Shown here in pieces: positions 1 through 7,907 of a stretch of 64,000 nucleotides of DNA. Origin of the DNA: CAXTEJ01 sp964243295 (lineage in GTDB: Bacteria; Actinomycetota; Actinomycetes; Actinomycetales; Angustibacteraceae); assembly GCA_964243295.1 (NCBI GenBank), contig CAXTEJ010000006.1, positions 30,588-94,587 on the forward strand, written 5' to 3'. How positions within the stretch are numbered: position 1 is the first letter of the stretch; the number at the start of each line of letters is the position of its first letter. The notes under the pieces were generated by a model that did no database searches, was not told the DNA's origin, and worked only from the letters and a program-made list of their open reading frames with translations. The position numbers and the translations under genes were made by a program.

Positions 1-757
1 GGTCGCGCCCCCACGCCAGCTCGAACAGGTGGGAGCCGGTGGCCGGCCCGAGCGCGCGCACCAGGGTGTCGAGCGGGGTGTGGGCGATGTCGCCGATCGT
101 GCGCAGCCCGAAGCGGTGCAGCGTCTCCTCGGTGCGCTCCCCCACCCCCCACAGCGCGCCGACGGGCAGCGGGTGCAGCACCGACAGCGTCCGCTCGTGC
201 GGCACCACCAGCAGGCCGTCCGGCTTGGCGAGCCCCGACGCGAGCTTGGCGACGAACTTGGTCGAGGCCACGCCGACCGAGCAGCTGACGCCCTGCTCGT
301 CGGCCACGCGGTCGCGCACCTGCTGGGCGATGCTCGCGGGTGACCCGAGCCGGCGCAGCGAGCCGGCGACGTCGAGGAACGCCTCGTCCAGCGACAGCGG
401 CTCGACCAGCGGTGTGATGTCGGCGAAGACGGCCATGACGCCGCGGGACACCTCGGCGTAGCGGGAGTGGTCGGGCTCGATCACGACCGCGTGCGGGCAG
501 GCGCGTCGGGCACGGGCCATCGGCATGGCCGCGTGGACGCCGAACGCCCGGGCCTCGTACGTCGCGGACAGCACGACACCACGAGTGCCGCCGCCGCCGA
601 CGATGACCGGCGTGCCGACCAGCTCTGGCCGCTCGAGCAGCGACACCGAGGCGTAGAAGGCGTCCATGTCGACGTGCAGGACGGTGCACCCGGTGTCGTC
701 GGGACCGTCCTCGCCGTCGGGCGTGGAATCTGCGCGGGTGAACTGGCGCCGGCTCAC
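1..757 (-). CDS. dinB: DNA polymerase IV (Y-family translesion polymerase), 3' end outside window
   Basis: Y-family polymerase that copies damaged DNA. About 252 N-terminal residues are present; the gene runs off the left edge, so the little-finger domain is missing. The translated minus strand shows the first catalytic motif HVDMDAFYASV near residue 30 and the second, SLDEAFLDV, near residue 115, so the metal-binding carboxylates are intact. The helix-hairpin-helix part (GVGERTEETLHRFGL) follows. The chosen start is GTG at 757, the first in-frame start after the upstream stop. It lies 27 bp downstream of the methyltransferase gene and probably shares its transcript. The intact active site separates it from the catalytically dead ImuB proteins that often accompany dnaE2. 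Confidence 0.93.
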   Translation of the reverse strand, partial: MSRRQFTRADSTPDGEDGPDDTGCTVLHVDMDAFYASVSLLERPELVGTPVIVGGGGTRGVVLSATYEARAFGVHAAMPMARARRACPHAVVIEPDHSRYAEVSRGVMAVFADITPLVEPLSLDEAFLDVAGSLRRLGSPASIAQQVRDRVADEQGVSCSVGVASTKFVAKLASGLAKPDGLLVVPHERTLSVLHPLPVGALWGVGERTEETLHRFGLRTIGDIAHTPLDTLVRALGPATGSHLFELAWGRD

Positions 758-784
758 GTGCTCACCTGCGTGCCGTGGACGGGC

Positions 785-1609
785 TCATCGTCGCCGGCCG
801 GCCACCACGTGCAACTGGGTCGCCAGCGACGCCAGGGCAGGGTGGGCGGCGTGCGCACCAGCGCGCCGCTCGAGGTCGAGCAGGGCGGCGCGGCCGTCCT
901 CGCCCTCGACCAGCGCCTCGGGCACCAGGTCGCTGAACAGCCGCACGCCGTGCACCTGCTCGACGTCGAGCCCGGCTGCGCCCACCAGCGGCACGAGCGT
1001 CGACTCGTCGTAACGGCGTGGCAGCGGGTCGGCCGCGCCCCACCGGCCGTCGGGGTCGTCGAGGGCGTGCGCCGCCTCCGCGAAGCGCCCGGCGAGGGCG
1101 CGCGCCACGACGGCCGCGGACCGCTGGGCCACCAGCAGGCTGACGACGCCACCGGGGCGCACGACCCGCGCGACCGCGGCGAGCGCGGCAGCCGGGTCGT
1201 CGACGTACTCGAGCACGCCGTGGCAGCAGACCAGGTCGATGCTGTCGGGCTCGACGACCTCACCGAGCGTCGTGGCGTCGGCCTGCGCGGCGTGCACCAG
1301 CGGCTCGACACCGGCCTCGGCGGCGCGCCGGGCGAACGCGGCGAGCGCGTCAGGGCTGGGGTCGACGACGGTGACGTGGTGGCCGATGCCGGCCAGCGCG
1401 ACAGCGAGGCCGCCGGTGCCGCCGCCGACGTCGAGCACGCGCAGCCCCCGACCAGCCGCAGACCCGGCGGACCGAGAACCGGACCCGTCCTCGGCGCCGC
1501 GCTCGTCGGACAGCCGCGTGGCGCAGCGGGCCACGACCTCCCACACCGCGGCTGTGCGCGGCGCGTGGGCGACGTCCCCGCGGCGGGGACGACGGTGCTG
1601 CTCGGCCAC
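785..1609 (-). CDS. class I SAM-dependent methyltransferase
   Basis: Protein of 274 residues with a Rossmann-type methyltransferase fold. Motif I is RVLDVGGGTGGLAVALA, followed by an acidic residue in VTVVDPSPD and a DLVCCHGVLEYV stretch that fits post-motif II. The last third resembles the substrate-recognition tail of small-molecule or tRNA-type methyltransferases, but the substrate cannot be read from the sequence. The GTG start at 1609 was chosen because a strong GGGAGG ribosome site sits just upstream; an in-frame extension further upstream is open but lacks such a site. It precedes dinB closely. A TAGGCT -10-like hexamer lies about 45 bp upstream of the start. Confidence 0.85.
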   Translation of the reverse strand: MAEQHRRPRRGDVAHAPRTAAVWEVVARCATRLSDERGAEDGSGSRSAGSAAGRGLRVLDVGGGTGGLAVALAGIGHHVTVVDPSPDALAAFARRAAEAGVEPLVHAAQADATTLGEVVEPDSIDLVCCHGVLEYVDDPAAALAAVARVVRPGGVVSLLVAQRSAAVVARALAGRFAEAAHALDDPDGRWGAADPLPRRYDESTLVPLVGAAGLDVEQVHGVRLFSDLVPEALVEGEDGRAALLDLERRAGAHAAHPALASLATQLHVVAGRRR

Positions 1610-1796
1610 GGCCGACCTCCCTGGGTGCGCGGCGCGCGAGGACGCACGCTCGGGAGCCAGCCTAGTGACGGCCCTGGGTGGCGGCTGCGGTCGTGGCGGC
1701 GGCCAGGGTCGTGCCGGCGCCGGAGATGGTCGCCGAGGACGTGAGGAGTGCTGTCGGCGCCGTTGGGGTCGTGTCGGCAGCGGCGGGTCGTCCCGG

Positions 1797-4700
1797 TCAT
1801 CGGCCGGAGCTGCCGGAGCTGGCGTGCCACAGCTTGCGGGGTGCGGTCTTGGCGTCCTCGCCCGCCGGCTTGATGTCGGCGTACGGGGACTGGCGGAACC
1901 CACTGGCGTGCACGAGCACCCGACGGTGCTGCACCCCGCCGCCCATGCCGCCGCGGCGCTCGTCCTCGGGGGTGGCGAACCCGGCGGCCAGGTGGCCGTC
2001 GCCGCCACCGGGCGGCGGCAGGTCGGGGGTGGCCACGACCGGGCGTGAGGCCCGGCTGGCCGCGGCACCGCGGGTCGCCTGGTCCCCGTAGCCGACCTGC
2101 CCGGCCGCGAGCGCCATGGCCTGGGCGTCGGCCGCCTCGAGAGCGGCGTGGACGGCGGGCAGCCCGCCCTCGGTCCAGGCGTCCCACAGCGACGCGAGCT
2201 CCCACGCGCCGGTGGCGCGCACGGACACCCCTCGCGGACCGGTGCGGCGCAGCACCCCGCGCACCAGCAGCAGCCAGGAGTGGAAGACCGTCGCGGCGTA
2301 CGGGCCCTGGACGTCCTCGAAGAAGGTGGCGTCGACCGGACCGGTGGCGTCGTCGAGGGTGAGGAAGACGACCCGGCGCCCCGAGCGGATCGGCGGGGTC
2401 TGCGTCGCCACCTTGACCCCCGCGATGAGCAGGTCGGCCTTGTTGCGCCGGCTGAGCAGCTCGCTCGCGTGGGTGACCTCGAGCGCCCGCAGCAGCGGGG
2501 CGTAGTGGTCGAGCACGTGGGCGCTGGCGTCCAGGCCGAGCACCTCCAGCTCGGCGCGCACGCGCTCGGGGCCGGTCATCTCCGGCAGGCCGGTGATGGT
2601 GGTCTGATCGGGTGAGTCGCCCAGGTCGAGGGCCAGCTGCACCGGCTGCTCGGCCGCGGGCACGACAGCGCGCGCCGCCTGCGACTGCGCAGCGGCCAGC
2701 ACCCGCACGTCCGGCCCGGCGGCGGCCACCCCGAACAGGTCATCTCCCACCCCGGGGGCTGGCCCGGACGCCGGACCCTGGCTGGTCCCGGCAGCGGTCA
2801 CCCGCGCCGACGGGCGGCCGCGGCCGGGCCTGCCGCTGCTGCGGTTGGTGCTGCGGGTCCACCGGTCGAGCTCGAGCACCTGCAGCAGCAGGTCGCGTCG
2901 CGTGACCTGTCCGCGCCGGCGCACCGGCAGCCGGGCCGCGAGCCCTCCCAGCCCGTACAGGGAGTCGAACGCCCCGGTGACGACCAGCCGCTCGACCACC
3001 GGGCGCGAGACGCGGGCGCGGTGCCAGAAGTCGGCGAGCGAGGCGTAGGGGCGGCCGGCGATGATTCGCGCGACCTCGGCATCGCTGATGCCCTTGATGT
3101 CGGTGAGCGAGAGCCGGATGCCGTAGCCGCGGGCGTCGGGCAGGTCGGCCGCGGGGTGGGGCCGGGGGCCGTCGTCCGGGCGGGAGGGGCCGGCCTCCAG
3201 CTGGTCGAGGATGGCCGGCGGCGGCTCGTCCCACACCGCGACGCGCTCGACGCGGTAGGTGTCGTCGGAGGCGTTGACGTCCAGGCCGAGGACCGCGATG
3301 CCGAGGTTGCGCGCGTCGTCCAGGATCAGCCGCTTGGGGTACATGCCCGGGTCGTGGGTCAGCACCCCGGCGAGGAAGGCGGCCGGGTGGTGGGCCTTCA
3401 ACCACGAGGACTGGTAGGTCGGCAGCGCGAACGCCGCGGCGTGGGCCTTGCAGAACCCGAAGGACGCGAACGCCTTGAGCACCTCCCAGATGCGGTCGAC
3501 GTCGGCCGGGCTGTAGCCGCGGGCCGCGGCCACCGGGCGCCACCAGGCCTTGACCTCCGCCTGGCCCGCGGTCGACCCCATGGCGCGGCGCACCTCGTCG
3601 GCCTCGGCGAGCGTGACGCCGGTGGTCGCCTCGACGATCCGCAGCACCTGCTCGTGGAACACCACGACGCCGTAGGTCTCGGCCAGCGCCTCCCGCAGCG
3701 TGGGGTGGAGGTACTCGGGCTCGCACCAGCCCTGGCGGGCCTGCAGGAAGGGGGTGACCATGTCGGACTTGACCGGGCCGGGTCGGAACAGCGAGATGTC
3801 GATGATGATGTCGCGGAAGGTCTCGGGCGCGAACTTGCCGATCAGCTCGCGCTGGCCGGGCGACTCGATCTGGAAGCACCCGAGCGTGTGGGTCGAGCGG
3901 ATCAGCCGGAAGGTGGCGTCGTCGTCGAGCGGCACGTCGTGCCGGTCGTCCAGATCGATGCGCACGTCGTCGACCCGCGCGACCTCCGACACCGCGTGGG
4001 CCATCGCCGACTGCATGCGGATGCCGAGGACGTCGAGCTTGAGCAGCCCCATCTCCTCGACGTCGTCCTTGTCGAGCTGGCTCATGGGGAACCCCAGCCA
4101 GCTGGCCTCGACGGGGGTGCGGTCGAGCAGGGTGGAGTCGGACAGCACCACCCCGCACGGGTGCAGGGCGACGTGGCGCGGCAACCCGTCCAACCTCTCG
4201 ACCAGCTCGAAGAGCAGGTCGAGGCGCTGGTGGCCGAGCCCGCTGGCGCGCAGCTCGGGCAGCTCGGCCACGGCGGCGCGGGCGTCGCGCGCCCGGATGT
4301 GCGGGAACGCCTTGGCGATGGAGTCGACCTCGCCGGGCGGCAGACCGAGCGCGGCGCCGACGTCGCGCACCGCGTGACGGACCCGGTAGGTGTCCATCAT
4401 CGAGACGCAGGTGACGCGGTCGCCGCCGAAGCGCTCGAGCACCCGCTCGTAGACCTCCGTGCGCCGCGCGGACTCGACGTCGAGGTCGATGTCGGGCAGC
4501 TGGGCGCGCAGCGGTGAGCAGAACCGCTCCATCAGCAGCCCGTGCTCGAGCGGCTCGACCCCGGAGACCCCGATCAGGTAGTTGACCAGGCTGCCGGCAC
4601 CGGACCCGCGCGCGGCCACCCGCACCCCCATGTCGCGGATCAGGTCGCAGACGGCGGCCACGGTGAGGAAGTACGCCGGGTAGCCGAGGTGCTCGATGAC

Positions 4701-5948
4701 CGCGAGCTCGTCGTCGAGCCGGGTGCCGATCTGCCGCAGCAGCGCGCCACCGGCACCGGCGTAGCGGGTGGGGATCGCGTCGGTCGCCCGGCGGCGCAGC
4801 ACGGCGGCGGGATGGTCGTCCGGCCCGAGCCCGAGCACGGAGGTCTCGGGCAGGTGGACCGAGCCGATGCCGAGGTCGGCGCCGGGGTCGAGGACGCAGC
4901 GAGCGGCCAGGGCGGCCGTGTCGTCGAGCAGCCGGCGCGCCTGCTCGCGGGCGAGGTGGTCGCCGCCACCCAGCGCCGCGGCGACGTCGGCGGCGGTGCG
5001 GGCCATGGCCGCGCCGTCGGCGAGGTGGCCCTGCGCGGTGACGCGGTCGAGGTGGCGGGTGTCGAGGGCGACCAGCCGGCGGGCGGCGTCGAGCACGTCG
5101 ACGGTGGCGGCACCTGAGGGGTCGGCGTGTCGGACCGCCCCGGTGAGCACCGCGGGCACGCCTTCCTCCCGCGCCAGCGCGAGCATCCGCGCGGCGTGGT
5201 CGGCGCTGAGCGGGCCGCGCGGTGGTCCGTGGTGGCAGACGACCTCGATCGCCAGCGACCCGGCGGGCAGGGCTGCGCGCCAGCGGGCCAGGACGGCCCT
5301 GGCGAGGTCGGGTCGGCGCGCCAGGACCGCGCGCCCCACCTCGCTGGACGGCCCGAGCAGGACGACGAGCGCGGGCTCGGCCTCGGCTGCTGAGGTGAGC
5401 GGCGGTGCCGCGGACGGACCGTCGGCCCGGCCGCCGTCGAGGACGTGCTGCGCGAGCAGGGCCAGATCGACCACGGGGGCGCCACGGTCGCCACCGAGGT
5501 GCCCGCTGGACAGGTGGGCGGCCGACACCAGGCGGCACAGCTGTGCCCACCCCCGGCCGGACCCGCTCGCGTGCGCCGAGGGGCCGCCGAGCGCGAGCAC
5601 CGTGGCGCGAGGCCAGCGCGGATCGACCACCTCACCGCCGCGAGCGGCACCGCGGCGGCCCGCGCGCTGCCGGGCGGCCACCGAGGGGTCGGCCCAGCCG
5701 GGCAGCCCCTCGACCAGGCCGGTGGGTGCGGTGGCGAGGTCGACGCCGAGGATCGGGGCGATGCCGGCCCGGCGGGCGGCGAGGACGAACTTGACCGCCC
5801 CGTAGAGCCCGTCGCGGTCGGTGAGGGCGAGCGCGCCCATGCCGTGGGCGGCCGCCTGGTCGACCAGCTGCTGCGGGTGGGAGGCGCCGTAGCGCAGCGA
5901 GTACCCCGACGCGACGTGCAGGTGGACGAACGGGTCGGTGCCGCTCAT
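1797..5948 (-). CDS. dnaE2: error-prone DNA polymerase III alpha subunit DnaE2 (ImuC)
   Basis: C-family polymerase used for damage-induced mutagenic synthesis. The 1383-residue protein begins with a PHP domain (FVHLHVASGYSLRYGAS), which fits DnaE2 rather than replicative DnaE1. The palm motif PDIDLDVES lies near residue 488, and a C-terminal OB fold (VATQTPPIRSGRRVVFLTLDD) near residue 1180. It is somewhat longer than typical DnaE2 proteins (about 1050-1100 residues), partly from low-complexity insertions in the PHP part and around residues 1000-1060. The ATG overlaps the stop of the HEPN gene by 4 bp (ATGA), so the two are translationally coupled. Upstream in the same operon is DUF6504, then a LexA box and a damage promoter. 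No imuA' or imuB gene is present beside it. Confidence 0.95.
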   Translation of the reverse strand: MSGTDPFVHLHVASGYSLRYGASHPQQLVDQAAAHGMGALALTDRDGLYGAVKFVLAARRAGIAPILGVDLATAPTGLVEGLPGWADPSVAARQRAGRRGAARGGEVVDPRWPRATVLALGGPSAHASGSGRGWAQLCRLVSAAHLSSGHLGGDRGAPVVDLALLAQHVLDGGRADGPSAAPPLTSAAEAEPALVVLLGPSSEVGRAVLARRPDLARAVLARWRAALPAGSLAIEVVCHHGPPRGPLSADHAARMLALAREEGVPAVLTGAVRHADPSGAATVDVLDAARRLVALDTRHLDRVTAQGHLADGAAMARTAADVAAALGGGDHLAREQARRLLDDTAALAARCVLDPGADLGIGSVHLPETSVLGLGPDDHPAAVLRRRATDAIPTRYAGAGGALLRQIGTRLDDELAVIEHLGYPAYFLTVAAVCDLIRDMGVRVAARGSGAGSLVNYLIGVSGVEPLEHGLLMERFCSPLRAQLPDIDLDVESARRTEVYERVLERFGGDRVTCVSMMDTYRVRHAVRDVGAALGLPPGEVDSIAKAFPHIRARDARAAVAELPELRASGLGHQRLDLLFELVERLDGLPRHVALHPCGVVLSDSTLLDRTPVEASWLGFPMSQLDKDDVEEMGLLKLDVLGIRMQSAMAHAVSEVARVDDVRIDLDDRHDVPLDDDATFRLIRSTHTLGCFQIESPGQRELIGKFAPETFRDIIIDISLFRPGPVKSDMVTPFLQARQGWCEPEYLHPTLREALAETYGVVVFHEQVLRIVEATTGVTLAEADEVRRAMGSTAGQAEVKAWWRPVAAARGYSPADVDRIWEVLKAFASFGFCKAHAAAFALPTYQSSWLKAHHPAAFLAGVLTHDPGMYPKRLILDDARNLGIAVLGLDVNASDDTYRVERVAVWDEPPPAILDQLEAGPSRPDDGPRPHPAADLPDARGYGIRLSLTDIKGISDAEVARIIAGRPYASLADFWHRARVSRPVVERLVVTGAFDSLYGLGGLAARLPVRRRGQVTRRDLLLQVLELDRWTRSTNRSSGRPGRGRPSARVTAAGTSQGPASGPAPGVGDDLFGVAAAGPDVRVLAAAQSQAARAVVPAAEQPVQLALDLGDSPDQTTITGLPEMTGPERVRAELEVLGLDASAHVLDHYAPLLRALEVTHASELLSRRNKADLLIAGVKVATQTPPIRSGRRVVFLTLDDATGPVDATFFEDVQGPYAATVFHSWLLLVRGVLRRTGPRGVSVRATGAWELASLWDAWTEGGLPAVHAALEAADAQAMALAAGQVGYGDQATRGAAASRASRPVVATPDLPPPGGGDGHLAAGFATPEDERRGGMGGGVQHRRVLVHASGFRQSPYADIKPAGEDAKTAPRKLWHASSGSSGR

Positions 5949-6475
5949 GAGGACGGCGGTGACGACGCCGCGGACGACGAGACCAGCGAGCCCGAGCCCG
6001 GCACCGAGCCCGACACCGAGCCTGACGACACCGAGCCTGACGACACCGGGGCTGTCACCGGCAGCGTGCCGGTCGGGAAGGTGCTGTGCGGCAGGCCCAT
6101 CACCGTCTCGACGATGTGCAGGAAGGTCTCGGCGTCGCGCAGCAGGTCGTTGGCCTCACGCGTGCCGACCGCCTCCTCGCGGCCCGCCTCGACCGCTGCG
6201 CGGCGCGCGGCGCCGGCGTCGAAGAACGCCGCCCACTCCCCCAGCTCGGGCGCCACGCTGGGCAGCACCTCCCACACGCTGCGCGGGCGGCCGCGACGGG
6301 TGGGGCGACCGCGGACGGCCAGCACCGCGGCGGCGCCGCGCAGCGCCGCCAGGTGGGCGGCGACGTACCGCTCGCCGGCGGTGGAGGCGGTGAGGGCTCC
6401 GAGCAGGCTGTCATGGGCGCGGTCGACCAGCTCGAGGCTGCTCGACGTCAGTGGCGGTCGGGTGATCGTGGTCAT
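5945..6475 (-). CDS. SAV_6107-type HEPN domain protein
   Basis: Protein of 176 residues, helical through residue 130, matching the actinobacterial SAV_6107 HEPN family found beside dnaE2. A canonical HEPN Rx4-6H motif is visible as RDAETFLH (Arg113 to His120), so an RNase activity is possible but unproven. The last 45 residues are a Ser/Gly/Val-rich tail (SSGSVSSGSVSG) encoded by a 15-bp tandem DNA repeat, probably disordered. The ATG at 6475 is preceded by GGAGAGGAA-like Shine-Dalgarno sequence in the minus strand. It overlaps dnaE2 by 4 bp and follows DUF6504, so it belongs to the SOS operon. Its role in mutagenesis is not known to me. Confidence 0.8.
   Translation of the reverse strand: MTTITRPPLTSSSLELVDRAHDSLLGALTASTAGERYVAAHLAALRGAAAVLAVRGRPTRRGRPRSVWEVLPSVAPELGEWAAFFDAGAARRAAVEAGREEAVGTREANDLLRDAETFLHIVETVMGLPHSTFPTGTLPVTAPVSSGSVSSGSVSGSVPGSGSLVSSSAASSPPSS
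6012..6055 (-). repeat. 15-bp tandem repeat in the HEPN gene tail
   Basis: Two exact copies and a partial third of the plus-strand unit GACACCGAGCCTGAC. The period is a multiple of three, so the repeat stays in frame and codes for the SSGSV-type low-complexity tail of the HEPN protein. Copy number could vary between strains without breaking the frame. Confidence 0.75.
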
Positions 6476-6540
6476 GGGAGTTCCTCTCGGAGGAGCCGGG
6501 TGCGCGCGACGAGCGGTGGACGACAAGCCCACCGGGTGGA

Positions 6541-6604
6541 CGAGTCGGCCGGACGACGAGTCGGCCGGACGACGAGTCGGCCGGACGACGAGTCGGCCGG
6601 ACGA
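6541..6604. repeat. four perfect copies of a 16-bp tandem repeat
   Basis: The unit CGAGTCGGCCGGACGA is repeated four times without mismatch, and the sequence just upstream shows degenerate traces of the same unit. It lies in the 238-bp gap between DUF6504 and the HEPN gene. A 16-bp period is not a multiple of three, which argues against coding. There is no spacer, so it is not a CRISPR. Confidence 0.9.
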
Positions 6605-6649
6605 CGACCCGGGGGTGGGCCCGGCAGGAGGACCGGCCGGTGGCCGGTG

Positions 6650-6673
6650 TGCTCCCGCGTGAGCGCGGGAGCA
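6650..6673 (-). terminator. GC-rich hairpin between DUF6504 and HEPN genes
   Basis: Perfect 10-bp stem TGCTCCCGCG/CGCGGGAGCA with a 4-nt loop. No U run follows on the minus strand. It may be a processing or attenuating element within the operon, or a partial terminator after DUF6504. Confidence 0.5.
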
Positions 6674-6713
6674 GGGCAGGTGAGCGAACCGGCGCAAGGC
6701 CGGCGGCACGAGG

Positions 6714-7187
6714 TCAGTCAGCGACGCGAGCGAGGTGCCAGGTGCTGGGGACGCCCGGGGTGTGCACCAGGTCGTAGACGCCGAGCGGGCTGGACCTGCC
6801 CGCTGCGGCCTCGACGCGCCAGACCTGGCACTCACCGGCCAGCGCCGATGCCGAGGCACCGCCCCAGGCGGTGCTCGTGCCGGCTGCGCTCATGCCTGCT
6901 GCGGGAGTGGTGCCGGTGGTGGTGCCCCCGGCACCGCTGGAGCCAGCCGTGCCCACGTCGGCGAGCCACGCGTCGGCAGCAGCAGCCGGGACGGCGTCAG
7001 CCTGCAACCCGAGAAGTGCTGCAGCTGCCGGGTCGCGCCACCAGGCGCGGCGCTCGTGCCAGCGGGCCAGGACGGCGCGCACCACGTACAGCCGGCCGCG
7101 CCACACGAAGGCGTCGGGCTCGGGCTCACCCTCGGACTCACCGAGCGCCGGACGCACCTGCACCTCGTCGTCGTACCGTCGAACCAT
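6714..7187 (-). CDS. DUF6504 family protein
   Basis: Protein of 157 residues whose N-terminal half (RRYDDEVQVR, FVWRGRLYVVRAVLARW, ERRAWW) and C-terminal end (WRVEA, GVYDLVHTP, TWHLARV) match DUF6504, a small actinobacterial family usually found next to dnaE2 or Y-family polymerase genes. The middle (residues 70-115) is an Ala/Gly/Thr-rich insertion. The ATG at 7187 is favoured by GGAGG 5 nt upstream; a GTG at 7199 is possible but lies inside that ribosome site. It is the first gene behind the LexA box and damage promoter, so it is probably the lead gene of the mutasome operon. Its biochemical role is unknown. Confidence 0.8.
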   Translation of the reverse strand: MVRRYDDEVQVRPALGESEGEPEPDAFVWRGRLYVVRAVLARWHERRAWWRDPAAAALLGLQADAVPAAAADAWLADVGTAGSSGAGGTTTGTTPAAGMSAAGTSTAWGGASASALAGECQVWRVEAAAGRSSPLGVYDLVHTPGVPSTWHLARVAD

Positions 7188-7391
7188 CTCAGCCTCCACA
7201 CAGCGTTCACCGACTCACCGAAGGTCGGTCTGCCGAGGGGGAAGGCGGGGCAGCCCGGGGTGGGTGGACCCGGACGGCGGCTTCCCCACCGCCGTCCGGA
7301 CCACCCGGTGCAGGCCTGCACCACGCCGGGGTCGAGGCGGCACGCTGCAGACCACCCGGCGCCGGTGGGGATACCGGCCCGAGCATGGTGT

Positions 7392-7407
7392 TCGAACGTC
7401 TGTTCGA
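7392..7407 (-). promoter_or_regulatory. LexA (SOS) box of the DUF6504-HEPN-dnaE2 operon
   Basis: TCGAACGTCTGTTCGA is a perfect match to the actinobacterial/Gram-positive SOS box TCGAACNNNNGTTCGA and extends to a 20-bp dyad at 7390-7409. It lies just downstream of the -10 hexamer at 7417-7422 on the minus strand, covering the expected transcription start, where a repressor would block initiation. Confidence 0.9.
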
Positions 7408-7416
7408 ACTACGAGA

Positions 7417-7439
7417 ACCGTACACCGGACCTCCGACAG
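7417..7439 (-). promoter_or_regulatory. PafBC-type (RecA/LexA-independent) damage promoter
   Basis: On the minus strand, cTGTCGGag is followed by exactly 8 nt and TACGGT. This fits the mycobacterial RecA-NDp consensus tTGTCRGtg-N8-TAnnnT except for the last two bases of the upstream element. The LexA box follows immediately, giving a dual damage-controlled promoter. Confidence 0.7.
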
Positions 7440-7650
7440 TCCGTCAACACGTGGCGCGGCCCTGGGGACGACGGGGCGACAGAGGCCGCAGCGGCATCGG
7501 CGCGCCCTGCACGACACGCCGCCGCGAGTCCTGCCGCAGCGTGCGGCAACCGTGTCGGCAACCTCGTCGGCCGCTGCGGGCCACCTGCCCGCGGCCTTGC
7601 CGGCGGTCGCTGACGCCCCCGCTGGGCGCGACGCCGGCGTGACTGCCACC

Positions 7651-7679
7651 GCGAGGGCACACTGTGCGCGAGGGCACAC
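7651..7679 (+). repeat. two 12-bp direct repeats upstream of the small membrane gene pair
   Basis: GCGAGGGCACAC occurs at 7651-7662 and 7668-7679, a 17-bp period, about 70 bp before the ATG at 7749. The spacing could suit a regulator binding as a dimer of direct half-sites. The rest of the gap between 7440 and 7748 holds no gene I can support. Confidence 0.6.
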
Positions 7680-7748
7680 GGTGACGGTGCGGGGCGCTGA
7701 CGGCGCACACCGGCTGCCCGCCGGGTCCGACCGATGAAGGGACTCTCC

Positions 7749-7907
7749 ATGGGCAGGTACCGCTCCGACCTGACGCTCGTCATCGGGGCGCTCGTCGTGC
7801 TCAGCGTGGCCGCCGTCGCCTATCCGATGCTGCCCGACGCCTCTCCTGGGCAGGCGTCGCAGCTGCTCATCGCACTTGCCGGCGTGCCGCTCCTCGTGGC
7901 GCCATGA
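7749..7907 (+). CDS. small predicted membrane protein (52 aa)
   Basis: Codes for a 52-residue protein (begins MGRYRSDLTLVIG) with two hydrophobic stretches, residues 8-24 and 38-52, separated by a short polar turn with Pro and Asp. The ATG at 7749 has an AAGGGA ribosome site 6 nt upstream; an in-frame ATG at 7734 is less well placed. Its TGA overlaps the ATG of the next small membrane gene by 4 bp, which supports both as real and coupled. I do not recognise the family and give no function. Confidence 0.6.
   Translation: MGRYRSDLTLVIGALVVLSVAAVAYPMLPDASPGQASQLLIALAGVPLLVAP

Noticed and set aside
2740..5550. 936-codon minus-strand frame inside dnaE2
   Set aside because: Out-of-frame shadow of dnaE2 with Arg/Pro/Ala-rich composition and no ribosome site.
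6541..6604. Possible short CRISPR-like array
   Set aside because: The 16-bp units abut with no spacers and there are no cas genes in the window.
7207..7679. Overlapping minus-strand frames upstream of DUF6504
   Set aside because: They cross the SOS box and damage promoter, lack motifs and have no ribosome site; the region is better read as the operon leader.
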